Source of the DNA: Albugo candida
Taxonomy: Eukaryota; Oomycota; Peronosporomycetes; Albuginales; Albuginaceae
Reading direction: 5' to 3'
DNA: 64,000 nucleotides
Assembly: GCA_905220665.1 (NCBI GenBank)
Contig: CAJNAR010000155.1
Span: forward strand, 558,001 to 622,000
The position numbers and the translations under genes are program-made. The notes below the pieces were generated by a model, which saw only the letters and a list, made by a program, of their open reading frames with translations, did no database searches and had not been told where the DNA came from. Positions 37,795 to 49,153 of this stretch are shown here, one piece after another. Every line of letters begins with the position of its first letter. The first letter of the stretch is position 1.

Positions 37795-38320
37795 CACGGC
37801 TTGTATCTACTACAATATCAGGCTGTTGGCTCTTGATTTCCTCTTTCGAAGTGAGCGATAGCGCTGCACAATTACTACATCATGCATGATGTGATCTATC
37901 TGATGGATCGTTTGAGAGAATGCAATTACAAAACCCTTCCTGTTGCCGAACCCTTTCGTTGCATCAGTCGATCTACCACAACGACATGGGATGTAACTGA
38001 CATTTCAATTATCCTTGAGACGTACTAAGCGTATACGTAGGCTTGTACAGGATAACTAAGAGACATTGATCATATCATCTTTTTCAAATGTGCTATTAGA
38101 TTGAATTCTGCAATGTGAATATATTGCTTATGAATTGGGTGAAACCCGACAATACGATGGATGCCCACCGCAGAATCAACAGTACTGAAGAGTGGCGCAT
38201 GACAAAGAACGTCGAATGCAAGCATTTGTTTTGTATTTCTTATTAAATGTGAAATCGTGACTCCTAAGTACCGCACCAGTATATGCATTCTCGATTCAGC
38301 TATATTTCATGCAAGTAGAT

Positions 38321-38526
38321 TTAGCAAAAATATAAACTCTGCCATGCAAACCCAAGACCACATCCTCCTCCATATAATCCGGCACCGAACGCATTCCAGT
38401 ATCCCAATGGATATGCCCAGCCTCCAAGTCCACCACATGAGAACCCAAACCTCCACGGCCCAAATCCACCAAATCCACCCCATCCTCCCCAACCACCCCA
38501 TATGTCACCGAGGAATTGCTCGTCAT
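38321..38526 (-). pseudogene. Array copy 4, 5'-truncated remnant
   Basis: Only the C-terminal Gly/Trp-rich part (from about DEQFLGDIWGG to the final Cys codon) remains. At about 38526 it is joined to spacer sequence (AGGCTTGTACAGG) that normally lies about 480 bp farther on, removing promoter, signal peptide and middle. A deletion from unequal recombination. Confidence 0.85.
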
Positions 38527-38784
38527 CAGGCTTGTACAGGATAACTAAGAGACATTGATCATATCATCTTTTTCAAATGTGCTATTAGATTGAATTCTGC
38601 AATGTGAATATATTGCTTATGAATTGGGTGAAACCCGACAATACGATGGATGCCCACCGCAGAATCAACAGTACTGAAGAGTGGCGCATGACAAAGAACG
38701 TCGAATGCAAGCATTTGTTTTGTATTTCTTATTAAATGTGAAATCGTGACTCCTAAGTACCGCACCAGTATATGCATTCTCGAT

Positions 38785-39255
38785 TCAGCTATATTTCATG
38801 CAAGTAGATTTAGCAAAAATATAAACTCTGCCATGCAAACCCAAGACCACATCCTCCTCCATATAATCCGGCACCGAACGCATTGCATTTAGACCTGATG
38901 CACAGCCTCCATCTCCACCATATGAGCACCCAAAACTCCACGGCCCAAATCCACCAAATCCACCCCATCCTCCCCAATCAATCCATATGTCACCGAGGAA
39001 TTGCTCGTCATTACTGTCGCTGTCGTTTGGCTCTTGCTTAGATGAAGTGGCCACTTTCTTCACCGGCTCCATGTTGCCCGTGAGTGAGATACCGGACGGC
39101 ATTTTTACATTTTGAATCGCTTCCAAGGCTTGTTCTCTGGTCGGAAGATTGTGATGCTCTTGAATGCCACCCGGATGCAATTCCACTTTTGCTGGGATAC
39201 TGGAAGCCAGCGGTAAGACGAAACCAAACATCATCATTATGGTTGAGAAATGCAT
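38785..39255 (-). CDS. Array copy 5, chimeric C-terminus
   Basis: 156 residues. The first part is standard (HPGG, Asn variant). From DIWIDWGG it follows the copy-1 type tail (GPWSFGCSYGGDGG). It then crosses at GCATTTAGACCTGAT into the standard 3' end, but in a different frame, ending GLHGRVYIFAKSTCMKYS. The result is a new non-Gly-rich terminal 31 residues. Upstream promoter elements are intact. Confidence 0.75.
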   Translation of the reverse strand: MHFSTIMMMFGFVLPLASSIPAKVELHPGGIQEHHNLPTREQALEAIQNVKMPSGISLTGNMEPVKKVATSSKQEPNDSDSNDEQFLGDIWIDWGGWGGFGGFGPWSFGCSYGGDGGCASGLNAMRSVPDYMEEDVVLGLHGRVYIFAKSTCMKYS

Positions 39256-39780
39256 CACGGCTTGTATCTACTACAATATCAGGCTGTTGGCTCTTGATTT
39301 CCTCTTTCGAAGTGAGCGATAGCGCTGCACAATTACTACATCATGCATGATGTGATCTATCTGATGGATCGTTTGAGAGAATGCAATTAAAAAACCCTTC
39401 CTGTTGCCGAACCCTTTCGTTGCATCAGTCGATCTATCACAACGACATGGGATGTAACTGACATTTCAATTATCCTTGAGACGTACTAAGCGTATACGTA
39501 GGCTTGTACAGGATAACTAAGAGACATTGATCATATCATCTTTTTCAAATGTGCTATTAGATTGAATTCTGCAATGTGAATATATTGCTTATGAATTGGG
39601 TGAAACCCGACAATACGATGGATGCCCACCGCAGAATCAACAGTACTGAAGAGTGGCGCATGACAAAGAACGTCGAATGCAAGCATTTGTTTGTATTTCT
39701 TATTAAATGTGAAATCGTGACTCCTAAGTACCGCACCAGTATATGCATTCTCGATTCAGCTATATTTCATGCAAGTAGAT

Positions 39781-40230
39781 TTAGCAAAAATATAAACTCT
39801 GCCATGCAAACCCAAGACCACATCCTCCTCCATATAATCCGGCACCGAACGCATTCCAGTATCCCAATGGATATGCCCAGCCTCCAAGTCCACCACATGA
39901 GAACCCAAACCTCCACGGCCCAAATCCACCAAATCCACCCCATCCTCCCCAACCACCCCATATGTCACCGAGGAATTGCTCGTCATTACTGTCGCTGTCG
40001 GTTGGCTCTTGCTTAGATGAAGTGGCCACTTTCTTCACCGGCTCCATGTTGCCCGTGAGTGAGATACCGGACGGCATTTTTACATTTTGAATCGCTTCCA
40101 AGGCTTGTTCTCTGGTCGGAAGATTGTGATGCTCTTGAATGCCTCCCGAATGCAATTCCACTTTTGCTGGGATACTGGAAGCCAGCGGTAAGACGAAACC
40201 AAACATCATCATTATGGTTGAGAAATGCAT
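39781..40230 (-). CDS. Array copy 6, full length
   Basis: 149 residues, F3, HSGG, Thr variant. Its upstream spacer has one T fewer than others (TTGTTTGTATT), giving a 975-bp interval. Palindrome and Inr-like motif intact. Confidence 0.84.
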   Translation of the reverse strand: MHFSTIMMMFGFVLPLASSIPAKVELHSGGIQEHHNLPTREQALEAIQNVKMPSGISLTGNMEPVKKVATSSKQEPTDSDSNDEQFLGDIWGGWGGWGGFGGFGPWRFGFSCGGLGGWAYPLGYWNAFGAGLYGGGCGLGFAWQSLYFC

Positions 40231-40756
40231 CACGGCTTGTATCTACTACAATATCAGGCTGTTGGCTCTTGATTTCCTCTTTCGAAGTGAGCGATAGCGC
40301 TGCACAATTACTACATCATGCATGATGTGATCTATCTGATGGATCGTTTGAGAGAATGCAATTACAAAACCCTTCCTGTTGCCGAACCCTTTCGTTGCAT
40401 CAGTCGATCTATCACAACGACATGGGATGTAACTGACATTTCAATTATCCTTGAGACGTACTAAGCGTATACGTAGGCTTGTACAGGATAACTAAGAGAC
40501 ATTGATCATATCATCTTTTTCAAATGTGCTATTAGATTGAATTCTGCAATGTGAATATATTGCTTATGAATTGGGTGAAACCCGACAATACGATGGATGC
40601 CCACCGCAGAATCAACAGTACTGAAGAGTGGCGCATGACAAAGAACGTCGAATGCAAGCATTTGTTTTGTATTTCTTATTAAATGTGAAATCGTGACTCC
40701 TAAGTACCGCACCAGTATATGCATTCTCGATTCAGCTATATTTCATGCAAGTAGAT

Positions 40757-41206
40757 TTAGCAAAAATATAAACTCTGCCATGCAAACCCAAGACCACATC
40801 CTCCTCCATATAATCCGGCACCGAACGCATTCCAGTATCCCAATGGATATGCCCAGCCTCCAAGTCCACCACATGAGAACCCAAACCTCCACGGCCCAAA
40901 TCCACCAAATCCACCCCATCCTCCCCAACCACCCCATATGTCACCGAGGAATTGCTCGTCATTACTGTCGCTGTCGGTTGGCTCTTGCTTAGATGAAGTG
41001 GCCACTTTCTTCACCGGCTCCATGTTGCCCGTGAGTGAGATACCGGACGGCATTTTTACATTTTGAATCGCTTCCAAGGCTTGTTCTCTGGTCGGAAGAT
41101 TGTGATGCTCTTGAATGCCTCCCGAATGCAATTCCACTTTTGCTGGGATACTGGAAGCCAGCGGTAAGACGAAACCAAACATCATCATTATGGTTGAGAA
41201 ATGCAT
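40757..41206 (-). CDS. Array copy 7, full length
   Basis: 149 residues, F3, HSGG, Thr variant; protein identical to copy 6. Promoter region intact. Confidence 0.84.
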   Translation of the reverse strand: MHFSTIMMMFGFVLPLASSIPAKVELHSGGIQEHHNLPTREQALEAIQNVKMPSGISLTGNMEPVKKVATSSKQEPTDSDSNDEQFLGDIWGGWGGWGGFGGFGPWRFGFSCGGLGGWAYPLGYWNAFGAGLYGGGCGLGFAWQSLYFC

Positions 41207-41732
41207 CACGGCTTGTATCTACTACAATATCAGGCTGTTGGCTCTTGATTTCCTCTTTCGAAGTGAGCGATAGCGCTGCACAATTACTACATCATGCATG
41301 ATGTGATCTATCTGATGGATCGTTTGAGAGAATGCAATTACAAAACCCTTCCTGTTGCCGAACCCTTTCGTTGCATCAGTCGATCTATCACAACGACATG
41401 GGATGTAACTGACATTTCAATTATCCTTGAGACGTACTAAGCGTATACGTAGGCTTGTACAGGATAACTAAGAGACATTGATCATATCATCTTTTTCAAA
41501 TGTGCTATTAGATTGAATTCTGCAATGTGAATATATTGCTTATGAATTGGGTGAAACCCGACAATACGATGGATGCCCACCGCAGAATCAACAGTACTGA
41601 AGAGTGGCGCATGACAAAGAACGTCGAATGCAAGCATTTGTTTTGTATTTCTTATTAAATGTGAAATCGTGACTCCTAAGTACCGCACCAGTATATGCAT
41701 TCTCGATTCAGCTATATTTCATGCAAGTAGAT

Positions 41733-42182
41733 TTAGCAAAAATATAAACTCTGCCATGCAAACCCAAGACCACATCCTCCTCCATATAATCCGGCACCGA
41801 ACGCATTCCAGTATCCCAATGGATATGCCCAGCCTCCAAGTCCACCACATGAGAACCCAAACCTCCACGGCCCAAATCCACCAAATCCACCCCATCCTCC
41901 CCAACCACCCCATATGTCACCGAGGAATTGCTCGTCATTACTGTCGCTGTCGTTTGGCTCTTGCTTAGATGAAGTGGCCACTTTCTTCACCGGCTCCATG
42001 TTGCCCGTGAGTGAGATACCGGACGGCATTTTTACATTTTGAATCGCTTCCAAGGCTTGTTCTCTGGTCGGAAGATTGTGATGCTCTTGAATGCCTCCCG
42101 AATGCAATTCCACTTTTGCTGGGATACTGGAAGCCAGCGGTAAGACGAAACCAAACATCATCATTATGGTTGAAAAATGCAT
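41733..42182 (-). CDS. Array copy 8, full length but promoter truncated
   Basis: 149 residues, F3 (TTT codon, silent change), HSGG, Asn variant. Only about 48 bp of its own upstream sequence remains before a junction to the 3' end of copy 9 (CTC/TAACTCTGCC at about 42232). The Inr-like motif and palindrome are lost, so it may be transcribed only by read-through. Confidence 0.75.
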   Translation of the reverse strand: MHFSTIMMMFGFVLPLASSIPAKVELHSGGIQEHHNLPTREQALEAIQNVKMPSGISLTGNMEPVKKVATSSKQEPNDSDSNDEQFLGDIWGGWGGWGGFGGFGPWRFGFSCGGLGGWAYPLGYWNAFGAGLYGGGCGLGFAWQSLYFC

Positions 42183-42230
42183 CACGGCTTGTATCTACTA
42201 CAATATCAGGCTGTTGGCTCTTGATTTCCT

Positions 42231-42668
42231 CTAACTCTGCCATGCAAACCCAAGACCACATCCTCCTCCATATAATCCGGCACCGAACGCATTCCAGTAT
42301 CCCAATGGATATGCCCAGCCTCCAAGTCCACCACATGAGAACCCAAACCTCCACGGCCCAAATCCACCAAATCCACCCCATCCTCCCCAACCACCCCATA
42401 TGTCACCGAGGAATTGCTCGTCATTACTGTCGCTGTCGTTTGGCTCTTGCTTAGATGAAGTGGCCACTTTCTTCACCGGCTCCATGTTGCCCGTGAGTGA
42501 GATACCGGACGGCATTTTTACATTTTGAATCGCTTCCAAGGCTTGTTCTCTGGTCGGAAGATTGTGATGCTCTTGAATGCCTCCCGAATGCAATTCCACT
42601 TTTGCTGGGATACTGGAAGCCAGCGGTAAGACGAAACCAAACATCATCATTATGGTTGAGAAATGCAT
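42231..42668 (-). CDS. Array copy 9, C-terminal four residues lost, promoterless
   Basis: 145 residues, F3, HSGG, Asn variant. It ends GFAWQS because the deletion junction with copy 8 creates a TAG, so the terminal LYFC is missing. Its upstream region is replaced by the truncated 3' end of copy 10. Its ATG overlaps the stop of copy 10 as TGATG (42670-42666). Confidence 0.72.
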   Translation of the reverse strand: MHFSTIMMMFGFVLPLASSIPAKVELHSGGIQEHHNLPTREQALEAIQNVKMPSGISLTGNMEPVKKVATSSKQEPNDSDSNDEQFLGDIWGGWGGWGGFGGFGPWRFGFSCGGLGGWAYPLGYWNAFGAGLYGGGCGLGFAWQS

Positions 42669-43066
42669 CACGGCTTGTATCTACTACAATACCAGTATCC
42701 CAATGGATATGCCCAGCCTCCAAGTCCACCACATGAGAACCCAAACCTCCACGGCCCAAATCCACCAAATCCACCCCATCCTCCCCAACCACCCCATATG
42801 TCACCGAGGAATTGCTCGTCATTACTGTCGCTGTCGGTTGGCTCTTGCTTAGATGAAGTGGCCACTTTCTTCACCGGCTCCATGTTGCCCGTGAGTGAGA
42901 TACCGGACGGCATTTTTACATTTTGAATCGCTTCCAAGGCTTGTTCTCTGGTCGGAAGATTGTGATGCTCTTGAATGCCACCCGGATGCAATTCCACTTT
43001 TGCTGGGATACTGGAAGCCAGCGGTAAGACGAAACCAAACATCATCATTATGGTTGACAAATGCAT
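42668..43066 (-). CDS. Array copy 10, C-terminally truncated fusion
   Basis: 132 residues, L3, HPGG, Thr variant. At GGWAYPLGYW the coding sequence is joined to the 5' leader of copy 9, adding YCSRYKP and a stop. Two Cys of the normal tail are lost. The promoter is intact and could drive a transcript running through copies 9 and 8. Confidence 0.74.
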   Translation of the reverse strand: MHLSTIMMMFGFVLPLASSIPAKVELHPGGIQEHHNLPTREQALEAIQNVKMPSGISLTGNMEPVKKVATSSKQEPTDSDSNDEQFLGDIWGGWGGWGGFGGFGPWRFGFSCGGLGGWAYPLGYWYCSRYKP

Positions 43067-43501
43067 CACGGCTTGTATCTACTACAATATCAGGCTGTTG
43101 GCTCTTGATTTCCTCTTTCGAAGTGAGCGATAGCGCTGCACAATTACTACATCATGCATGATGTGATCTATCTGATGGATCGTTTGAGAGAATGCAATTA
43201 CAAAACCCTTCCTGTTGCCGAACCCTTTCGTTGCATCAGTCGATCTATCACAACGACATGGGATGTAACTGACATTTCAATTATCCTTGAGACGTACTAA
43301 GCGTATACGTAGGCTTGTACAGGATAACTAAGAGACATTGATCATATCATCTTTTTCAAATGTGCTATTAGATTGAATCCCAATGGATATGCCCAGCCTC
43401 CAAGTCCACCACATGAGAACCCAAACCTCCACGGCCCAAATCCACCAAATCCACCCCATCCTCCCCAACCACCCCATATGTCACCGAGGAATTGCTCGTC
43501 A

Positions 43502-43747
43502 TTACTGTCGCTGTCGGTTTGGCTCTTGCTTAGATGAAGTGGCCACTTTCTTCACCGGCTCCATGTTGCCCGTGAGTGAGATACCGGACGGCATTTTTAC
43601 ATTTTGAATCGCTTCCAAGGCTTGTTCTCTGGTCGGAAGATTGTGATGCTCTTGAATGCCACCCGGATGCAATTCCACTTTTGCTGGGATACTGGAAGCC
43701 AGCGGTAAGACGAAACCAAACATCATCATTATGGTTGAGAAATGCAT
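43502..43747 (-). pseudogene. Array copy 11, frameshifted and 3'-deleted
   Basis: 81 residues, F3, HPGG, with the same extra T as copy 3 (ends RQRQ). The remaining tail sequence stops at about 43379, where it joins spacer (GATTGAAT/CCCAATGG). Its upstream palindrome has a T-to-G change (CATGATGG). Confidence 0.8.
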
Positions 43748-44273
43748 CACGGCTTGTATCTACTACAATATCAGGCTGTTGGCTCTTGATTTCCTCTTTC
43801 GAAGTGAGCGATAGCGCTGCACAATTACTACATCATGCATGATGGGATCTATCTGATGGATCGTTTGAGAGAATGCAATTACAAAACCCTTCCTGTTGCC
43901 GAACCCTTTCGTTGCATCAGTCGATCTATCACAACGACATGGGATGTAACTGACATTTCAATTATCCTTGAGACGTACTAAGCGTATACGTAGGCTTGTA
44001 CAGGATAACTAAGAGACATTGATCATATCATCTTTTTCAAATGTGCTATTAGATTGAATTCTGCAATGTGAATATATTGCTTATGAATTGGGTGAAACCC
44101 GACAATACGATGGATGCCCACCGCAGAATCAACAGTACTGAAGAGTGGCGCATGACAAAGAACGTCGAATGCAAGCATTTGTTTTGTATTTCTTATTAAA
44201 TGTGAAATCGTGACTCCTAAGTACCGCACCAGTATATGCATTCTCGATTCAGCTATATTTCATGCAAGTAGAT

Positions 44274-44723
44274 TTAGCAAAAATATAAACTCTGCCATGC
44301 AAACCCAAGACCACATCCTCCTCCATATAATCCGGCACCGAACGCATTCCAGTATCCCAATGGATATGCCCAGCCTCCAAGTCCACCACATGAGAACCCA
44401 AACCTCCACGGCCCAAATCCACCAAATCCACCCCATCCTCCCCAACCACCCCATATGTCACCGAGGAATTGCTCGTCATTACTGTCGCTGTCGGTTGGCT
44501 CTTGCTTAGATGAAGTGGCCACTTTCTTCACCGGCTCCATGTTGCCCGTGAGTGAGATACCGGACGGCATTTTTACATTTTGAATCGCTTCCAAGGCTTG
44601 TTCTCTGGTCGGAAGATTGTGATGCTCTTGAATGCCACCCGGATGCAATTCCACTTTTGCTGGGATACTGGAAGCCAGCGGTAAGACGAAACCAAACATC
44701 ATCATTATGGTTGACAAATGCAT
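44274..44723 (-). CDS. Array copy 12, full length
   Basis: 149 residues, L3 (TTG codon), HPGG, Thr variant, the commonest right-hand type. Promoter region intact. Confidence 0.84.
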   Translation of the reverse strand: MHLSTIMMMFGFVLPLASSIPAKVELHPGGIQEHHNLPTREQALEAIQNVKMPSGISLTGNMEPVKKVATSSKQEPTDSDSNDEQFLGDIWGGWGGWGGFGGFGPWRFGFSCGGLGGWAYPLGYWNAFGAGLYGGGCGLGFAWQSLYFC

Positions 44724-45249
44724 CACGGCTTGTATCTACTACAATATCAGGCTGTTGGCTCTTGATTTCCTCTTTCGAAGTGAGCGATAGCGCTGCACAA
44801 TTACTACATCATGCATGATGTGATCTATCTGATGGATCGTTTGAGAGAATGCAATTACAAAACCCTTCCTGTTGCCGAACCCTTTCGTTGCATCAGTCGA
44901 TCTATCACAACGACATGGGATGTAACTGACATTTCAATTATCCTTGAGACGTACTAAGCGTATACGTAGGCTTGTACAGGATAACTAAGAGACATTGATC
45001 ATATCATCTTTTTCAAATGTGCTATTAGATTGAATTCTGCAATGTGAATATATTGCTTATGAATTGGGTGAAACCCGACAATACGATGGATGCCCACCGC
45101 AGAATCAACAGTACTGAAGAGTGGCGCATGACAAAGAACGTCGAATGCAAGCATTTGTTTTGTATTTCTTATTAAATGTGAAATCGTGACTCCTAAGTAC
45201 CGCACCAGTATATGCATTCTCGATTCAGCTATATTTCATGCAAGTAGAT

Positions 45250-45699
45250 TTAGCAAAAATATAAACTCTGCCATGCAAACCCAAGACCACATCCTCCTCC
45301 ATATAATCCGGCACCGAACGCATTCCAGTATCCCAATGGATATGCCCAGCCTCCAAGTCCACCACATGAGAACCCAAACCTCCACGGCCCAAATCCACCA
45401 AATCCACCCCATCCTCCCCAACCACCCCATATGTCACCGAGGAATTGCTCGTCATTACTGTCGCTGTCGGTTGGCTCTTGCTTAGATGAAGTGGCCACTT
45501 TCTTCACCGGCTCCATGTTGCCCGTGAGTGAGATACCGGACGGCATTTTTACATTTTGAATCGCTTCCAAGGCTTGTTCTCTGGTCGGAAGATTGTGATG
45601 CTCTTGAATGCCACCCGGATGCAATTCCACTTTTGCTGGGATACTGGAAGCCAGCGGTAAGACGAAACCAAACATCATCATTATGGTTGACAAATGCAT
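45250..45699 (-). CDS. Array copy 13, full length
   Basis: 149 residues, L3, HPGG, Thr variant; protein identical to copy 12. Confidence 0.84.
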   Translation of the reverse strand: MHLSTIMMMFGFVLPLASSIPAKVELHPGGIQEHHNLPTREQALEAIQNVKMPSGISLTGNMEPVKKVATSSKQEPTDSDSNDEQFLGDIWGGWGGWGGFGGFGPWRFGFSCGGLGGWAYPLGYWNAFGAGLYGGGCGLGFAWQSLYFC

Positions 45700-46225
45700 C
45701 ACGGCTTGTATCTACTACAATATCAGGCTGTTGGCTCTTGATTTCCTCTTTCGAAGTGAGCGATAGCGCTGCACAATTACTACATCATGCATGATGTGAT
45801 CTATCTGATGGATCGTTTGAGAGAATGCAATTACAAAACCCTTCCTGTTGCCGAACCCTTTCGTTGCATCAGTCGATCTATCACAACGACATGGGATGTA
45901 ACTGACATTTCAATTATCCTTGAGACGTACTAAGCGTATACGTAGGCTTGTACAGGATAACTAAGAGACATTGATCATATCATCTTTTTCAAATGTGCTA
46001 TTAGATTGAATTCTGCAATGTGAATATATTGCTTATGAATTGGGTGAAACCCGACAATACGATGGATGCCCACCGCAGAATCAACAGTACTGAAGAGTGG
46101 CGCATGACAAAGAACGTCGAATGCAAGCATTTGTTTTGTATTTCTTATTAAATGTGAAATCGTGACTCCTAAGTACCGCACCAGTATATGCATTCTCGAT
46201 TCAGCTATATTTCATGCAAGTAGAT

Positions 46226-46675
46226 TTAGCAAAAATATAAACTCTGCCATGCAAACCCAAGACCACATCCTCCTCCATATAATCCGGCACCGAACGCATT
46301 CCAGTATCCCAATGGATATGCCCAGCCTCCAAGTCCACCACATGAGAACCCAAACCTCCACGGCCCAAATCCACCAAATCCACCCCATCCTCCCCAACCA
46401 CCCCATATGTCACCGAGGAATTGCTCGTCATTACTGTCGCTGTCGGTTGGCTCTTGCTTAGATGAAGTGGCCACTTTCTTCACCGGCTCCATGTTGCCCG
46501 TGAGTGAGATACCGGACGGCATTTTTACATTTTGAATCGCTTCCAAGGCTTGTTCTCTGGTCGGAAGATTGTGATGCTCTTGAATGCCACCCGGATGCAA
46601 TTCCACTTTTGCTGGGATACTGGAAGCCAGCGGTAAGACGAAACCAAACATCATCATTATGGTTGAGAAATGCAT
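46226..46675 (-). CDS. Array copy 14, full length
   Basis: 149 residues, F3 with HPGG and Thr: an F-type copy inside the L-type block, otherwise identical to copy 22. Confidence 0.84.
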   Translation of the reverse strand: MHFSTIMMMFGFVLPLASSIPAKVELHPGGIQEHHNLPTREQALEAIQNVKMPSGISLTGNMEPVKKVATSSKQEPTDSDSNDEQFLGDIWGGWGGWGGFGGFGPWRFGFSCGGLGGWAYPLGYWNAFGAGLYGGGCGLGFAWQSLYFC

Positions 46676-47201
46676 CACGGCTTGTATCTACTACAATATC
46701 AGGCTGTTGGCTCTTGATTTCCTCTTTCGAAGTGAGCGATAGCGCTGCACAATTACTACATCATGCATGATGTGATCTATCTGATGGATCGTTTGAGAGA
46801 ATGCAATTACAAAACCCTTCCTGTTGCCGAACCCTTTCGTTGCATCAGTCGATCTATCACAACGACATGGGATGTAACTGACATTTCAATTATCCTTGAG
46901 ACGTACTAAGCGTATACGTAGGCTTGTACAGGATAACTAAGAGACATTGATCATATCATCTTTTTCAAATGTGCTATTAGATTGAATTCTGCAATGTGAA
47001 TATATTGCTTATGAATTGGGTGAAACCCGACAATACGATGGATGCCCACCGCAGAATCAACAGTACTGAAGAGTGGCGCATGACAAAGAACGTCGAATGC
47101 AAGCATTTGTTTTGTATTTCTTATTAAATGTGAAATCGTGACTCCTAAGTACCGCACCAGTATATGCATTCTCGATTCAGCTATATTTCATGCAAGTAGA
47201 T

Positions 47202-47651
47202 TTAGCAAAAATATAAACTCTGCCATGCAAACCCAAGACCACATCCTCCTCCATATAATCCGGCACCGAACGCATTCCAGTATCCCAATGGATATGCCCA
47301 GCCTCCAAGTCCACCACATGAGAACCCAAACCTCCACGGCCCAAATCCACCAAATCCACCCCATCCTCCCCAACCACCCCATATGTCACCGAGGAATTGC
47401 TCGTCATTACTGTCGCTGTCGGTTGGCTCTTGCTTAGATGAAGTGGCCACTTTCTTCACCGGCTCCATGTTGCCCGTGAGTGAGATACCGGACGGCATTT
47501 TTACATTTTGAATCGCTTCCAAGGCTTGTTCTCTGGTCGGAAGATTGTGATGCTCTTGAATGCCACCCGGATGCAATTCCACTTTTGCTGGGATACTGGA
47601 AGCCAGCGGTAAGACGAAACCAAACATCATCATTATGGTTGACAAATGCAT
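47202..47651 (-). CDS. Array copy 15, full length
   Basis: 149 residues, L3, HPGG, Thr variant; identical protein to copy 12. Palindrome intact. Confidence 0.84.
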   Translation of the reverse strand: MHLSTIMMMFGFVLPLASSIPAKVELHPGGIQEHHNLPTREQALEAIQNVKMPSGISLTGNMEPVKKVATSSKQEPTDSDSNDEQFLGDIWGGWGGWGGFGGFGPWRFGFSCGGLGGWAYPLGYWNAFGAGLYGGGCGLGFAWQSLYFC

Positions 47652-48177
47652 CACGGCTTGTATCTACTACAATATCAGGCTGTTGGCTCTTGATTTCCTC
47701 TTTCGAAGTGAGCGATAGCGCTGCACAATTACTACATCATGCATGATGTGATCTATCTGATGGATCGTTTGAGAGAATGCAATTACAAAACCCTTCCTGT
47801 TGCCGAACCCTTTCGTTGCATCAGTCGATCTATCACAACGACATGGGATGTAACTGACATTTCAATTATCCTTGAGACGTACTAAGCGTATACGTAGGCT
47901 TGTACAGGATAACTAAGAGACATTGATCATATCATCTTTTTCAAATGTGCTATTAGATTGAATTCTGCAATGTGAATATATTGCTTATGAATTGGGTGAA
48001 ACCCGACAATACGATGGATGCCCACCGCAGAATCAACAGTACTGAAGAGTGGCGCATGACAAAGAACGTCGAATGCAAGCATTTGTTTTGTATTTCTTAT
48101 TAAATGTGAAATCGTGACTCCTAAGTACCGCACCAGTATATGCATTCTCGATTCAGCTATATTTCATGCAAGTAGAT

Positions 48178-48627
48178 TTAGCAAAAATATAAACTCTGCC
48201 ATGCAAACCCAAGACCACATCCTCCTCCATATAATCCGGCACCGAACGCATTCCAGTATCCCAATGGATATGCCCAGCCTCCAAGTCCACCACATGAGAA
48301 CCCAAACCTCCACGGCCCAAATCCACCAAATCCACCCCATCCTCCCCAACCACCCCATATGTCACCGAGGAATTGCTCGTCATTACTGTCGCTGTCGGTT
48401 GGCTCTTGCTTAGATGAAGTGGCCACTTTCTTCACCGGCTCCATGTTGCCCGTGAGTGAGATACCGGACGGCATTTTTACATTTTGAATCGCTTCCAAGG
48501 CTTGTTCTCTGGTCGGAAGATTGTGATGCTCTTGAATGCCACCCGGATGCAATTCCACTTTTGCTGGGATACTGGAAGCCAGCGGTAAGACGAAACCAAA
48601 CATCATCATTATGGTTGACAAATGCAT
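48178..48627 (-). CDS. Array copy 16, full length
   Basis: 149 residues, L3, HPGG, Thr variant; identical protein to copy 12. Palindrome intact. Confidence 0.84.
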   Translation of the reverse strand: MHLSTIMMMFGFVLPLASSIPAKVELHPGGIQEHHNLPTREQALEAIQNVKMPSGISLTGNMEPVKKVATSSKQEPTDSDSNDEQFLGDIWGGWGGWGGFGGFGPWRFGFSCGGLGGWAYPLGYWNAFGAGLYGGGCGLGFAWQSLYFC

Positions 48628-49153
48628 CACGGCTTGTATCTACTACAATATCAGGCTGTTGGCTCTTGATTTCCTCTTTCGAAGTGAGCGATAGCGCTGC
48701 ACAATTACTACATCATGCATGATGTGATCTATCTGATGGATCGTTTGAGAGAATGCAATTACAAAACCCTTCCTGTTGCCGAACCCTTTCGTTGCATCAG
48801 TCGATCTATCACAACGACATGGGATGTAACTGACATTTCAATTATCCTTGAGACGTACTAAGCGTATACGTAGGCTTGTACAGGATAACTAAGAGACATT
48901 GATCATATCATCTTTTTCAAATGTGCTATTAGATTGAATTCTGCAATGTGAATATATTGCTTATGAATTGGGTGAAACCCGACAATACGATGGATGCCCA
49001 CCGCAGAATCAACAGTACTGAAGAGTGGCGCATGACAAAGAACGTCGAATGCAAGCATTTGTTTTGTATTTCTTATTAAATGTGAAATCGTGACTCCTAA
49101 GTACCGCACCAGTATATGCATTCTCGATTCAGCTATATTTCATGCAAGTAGAT

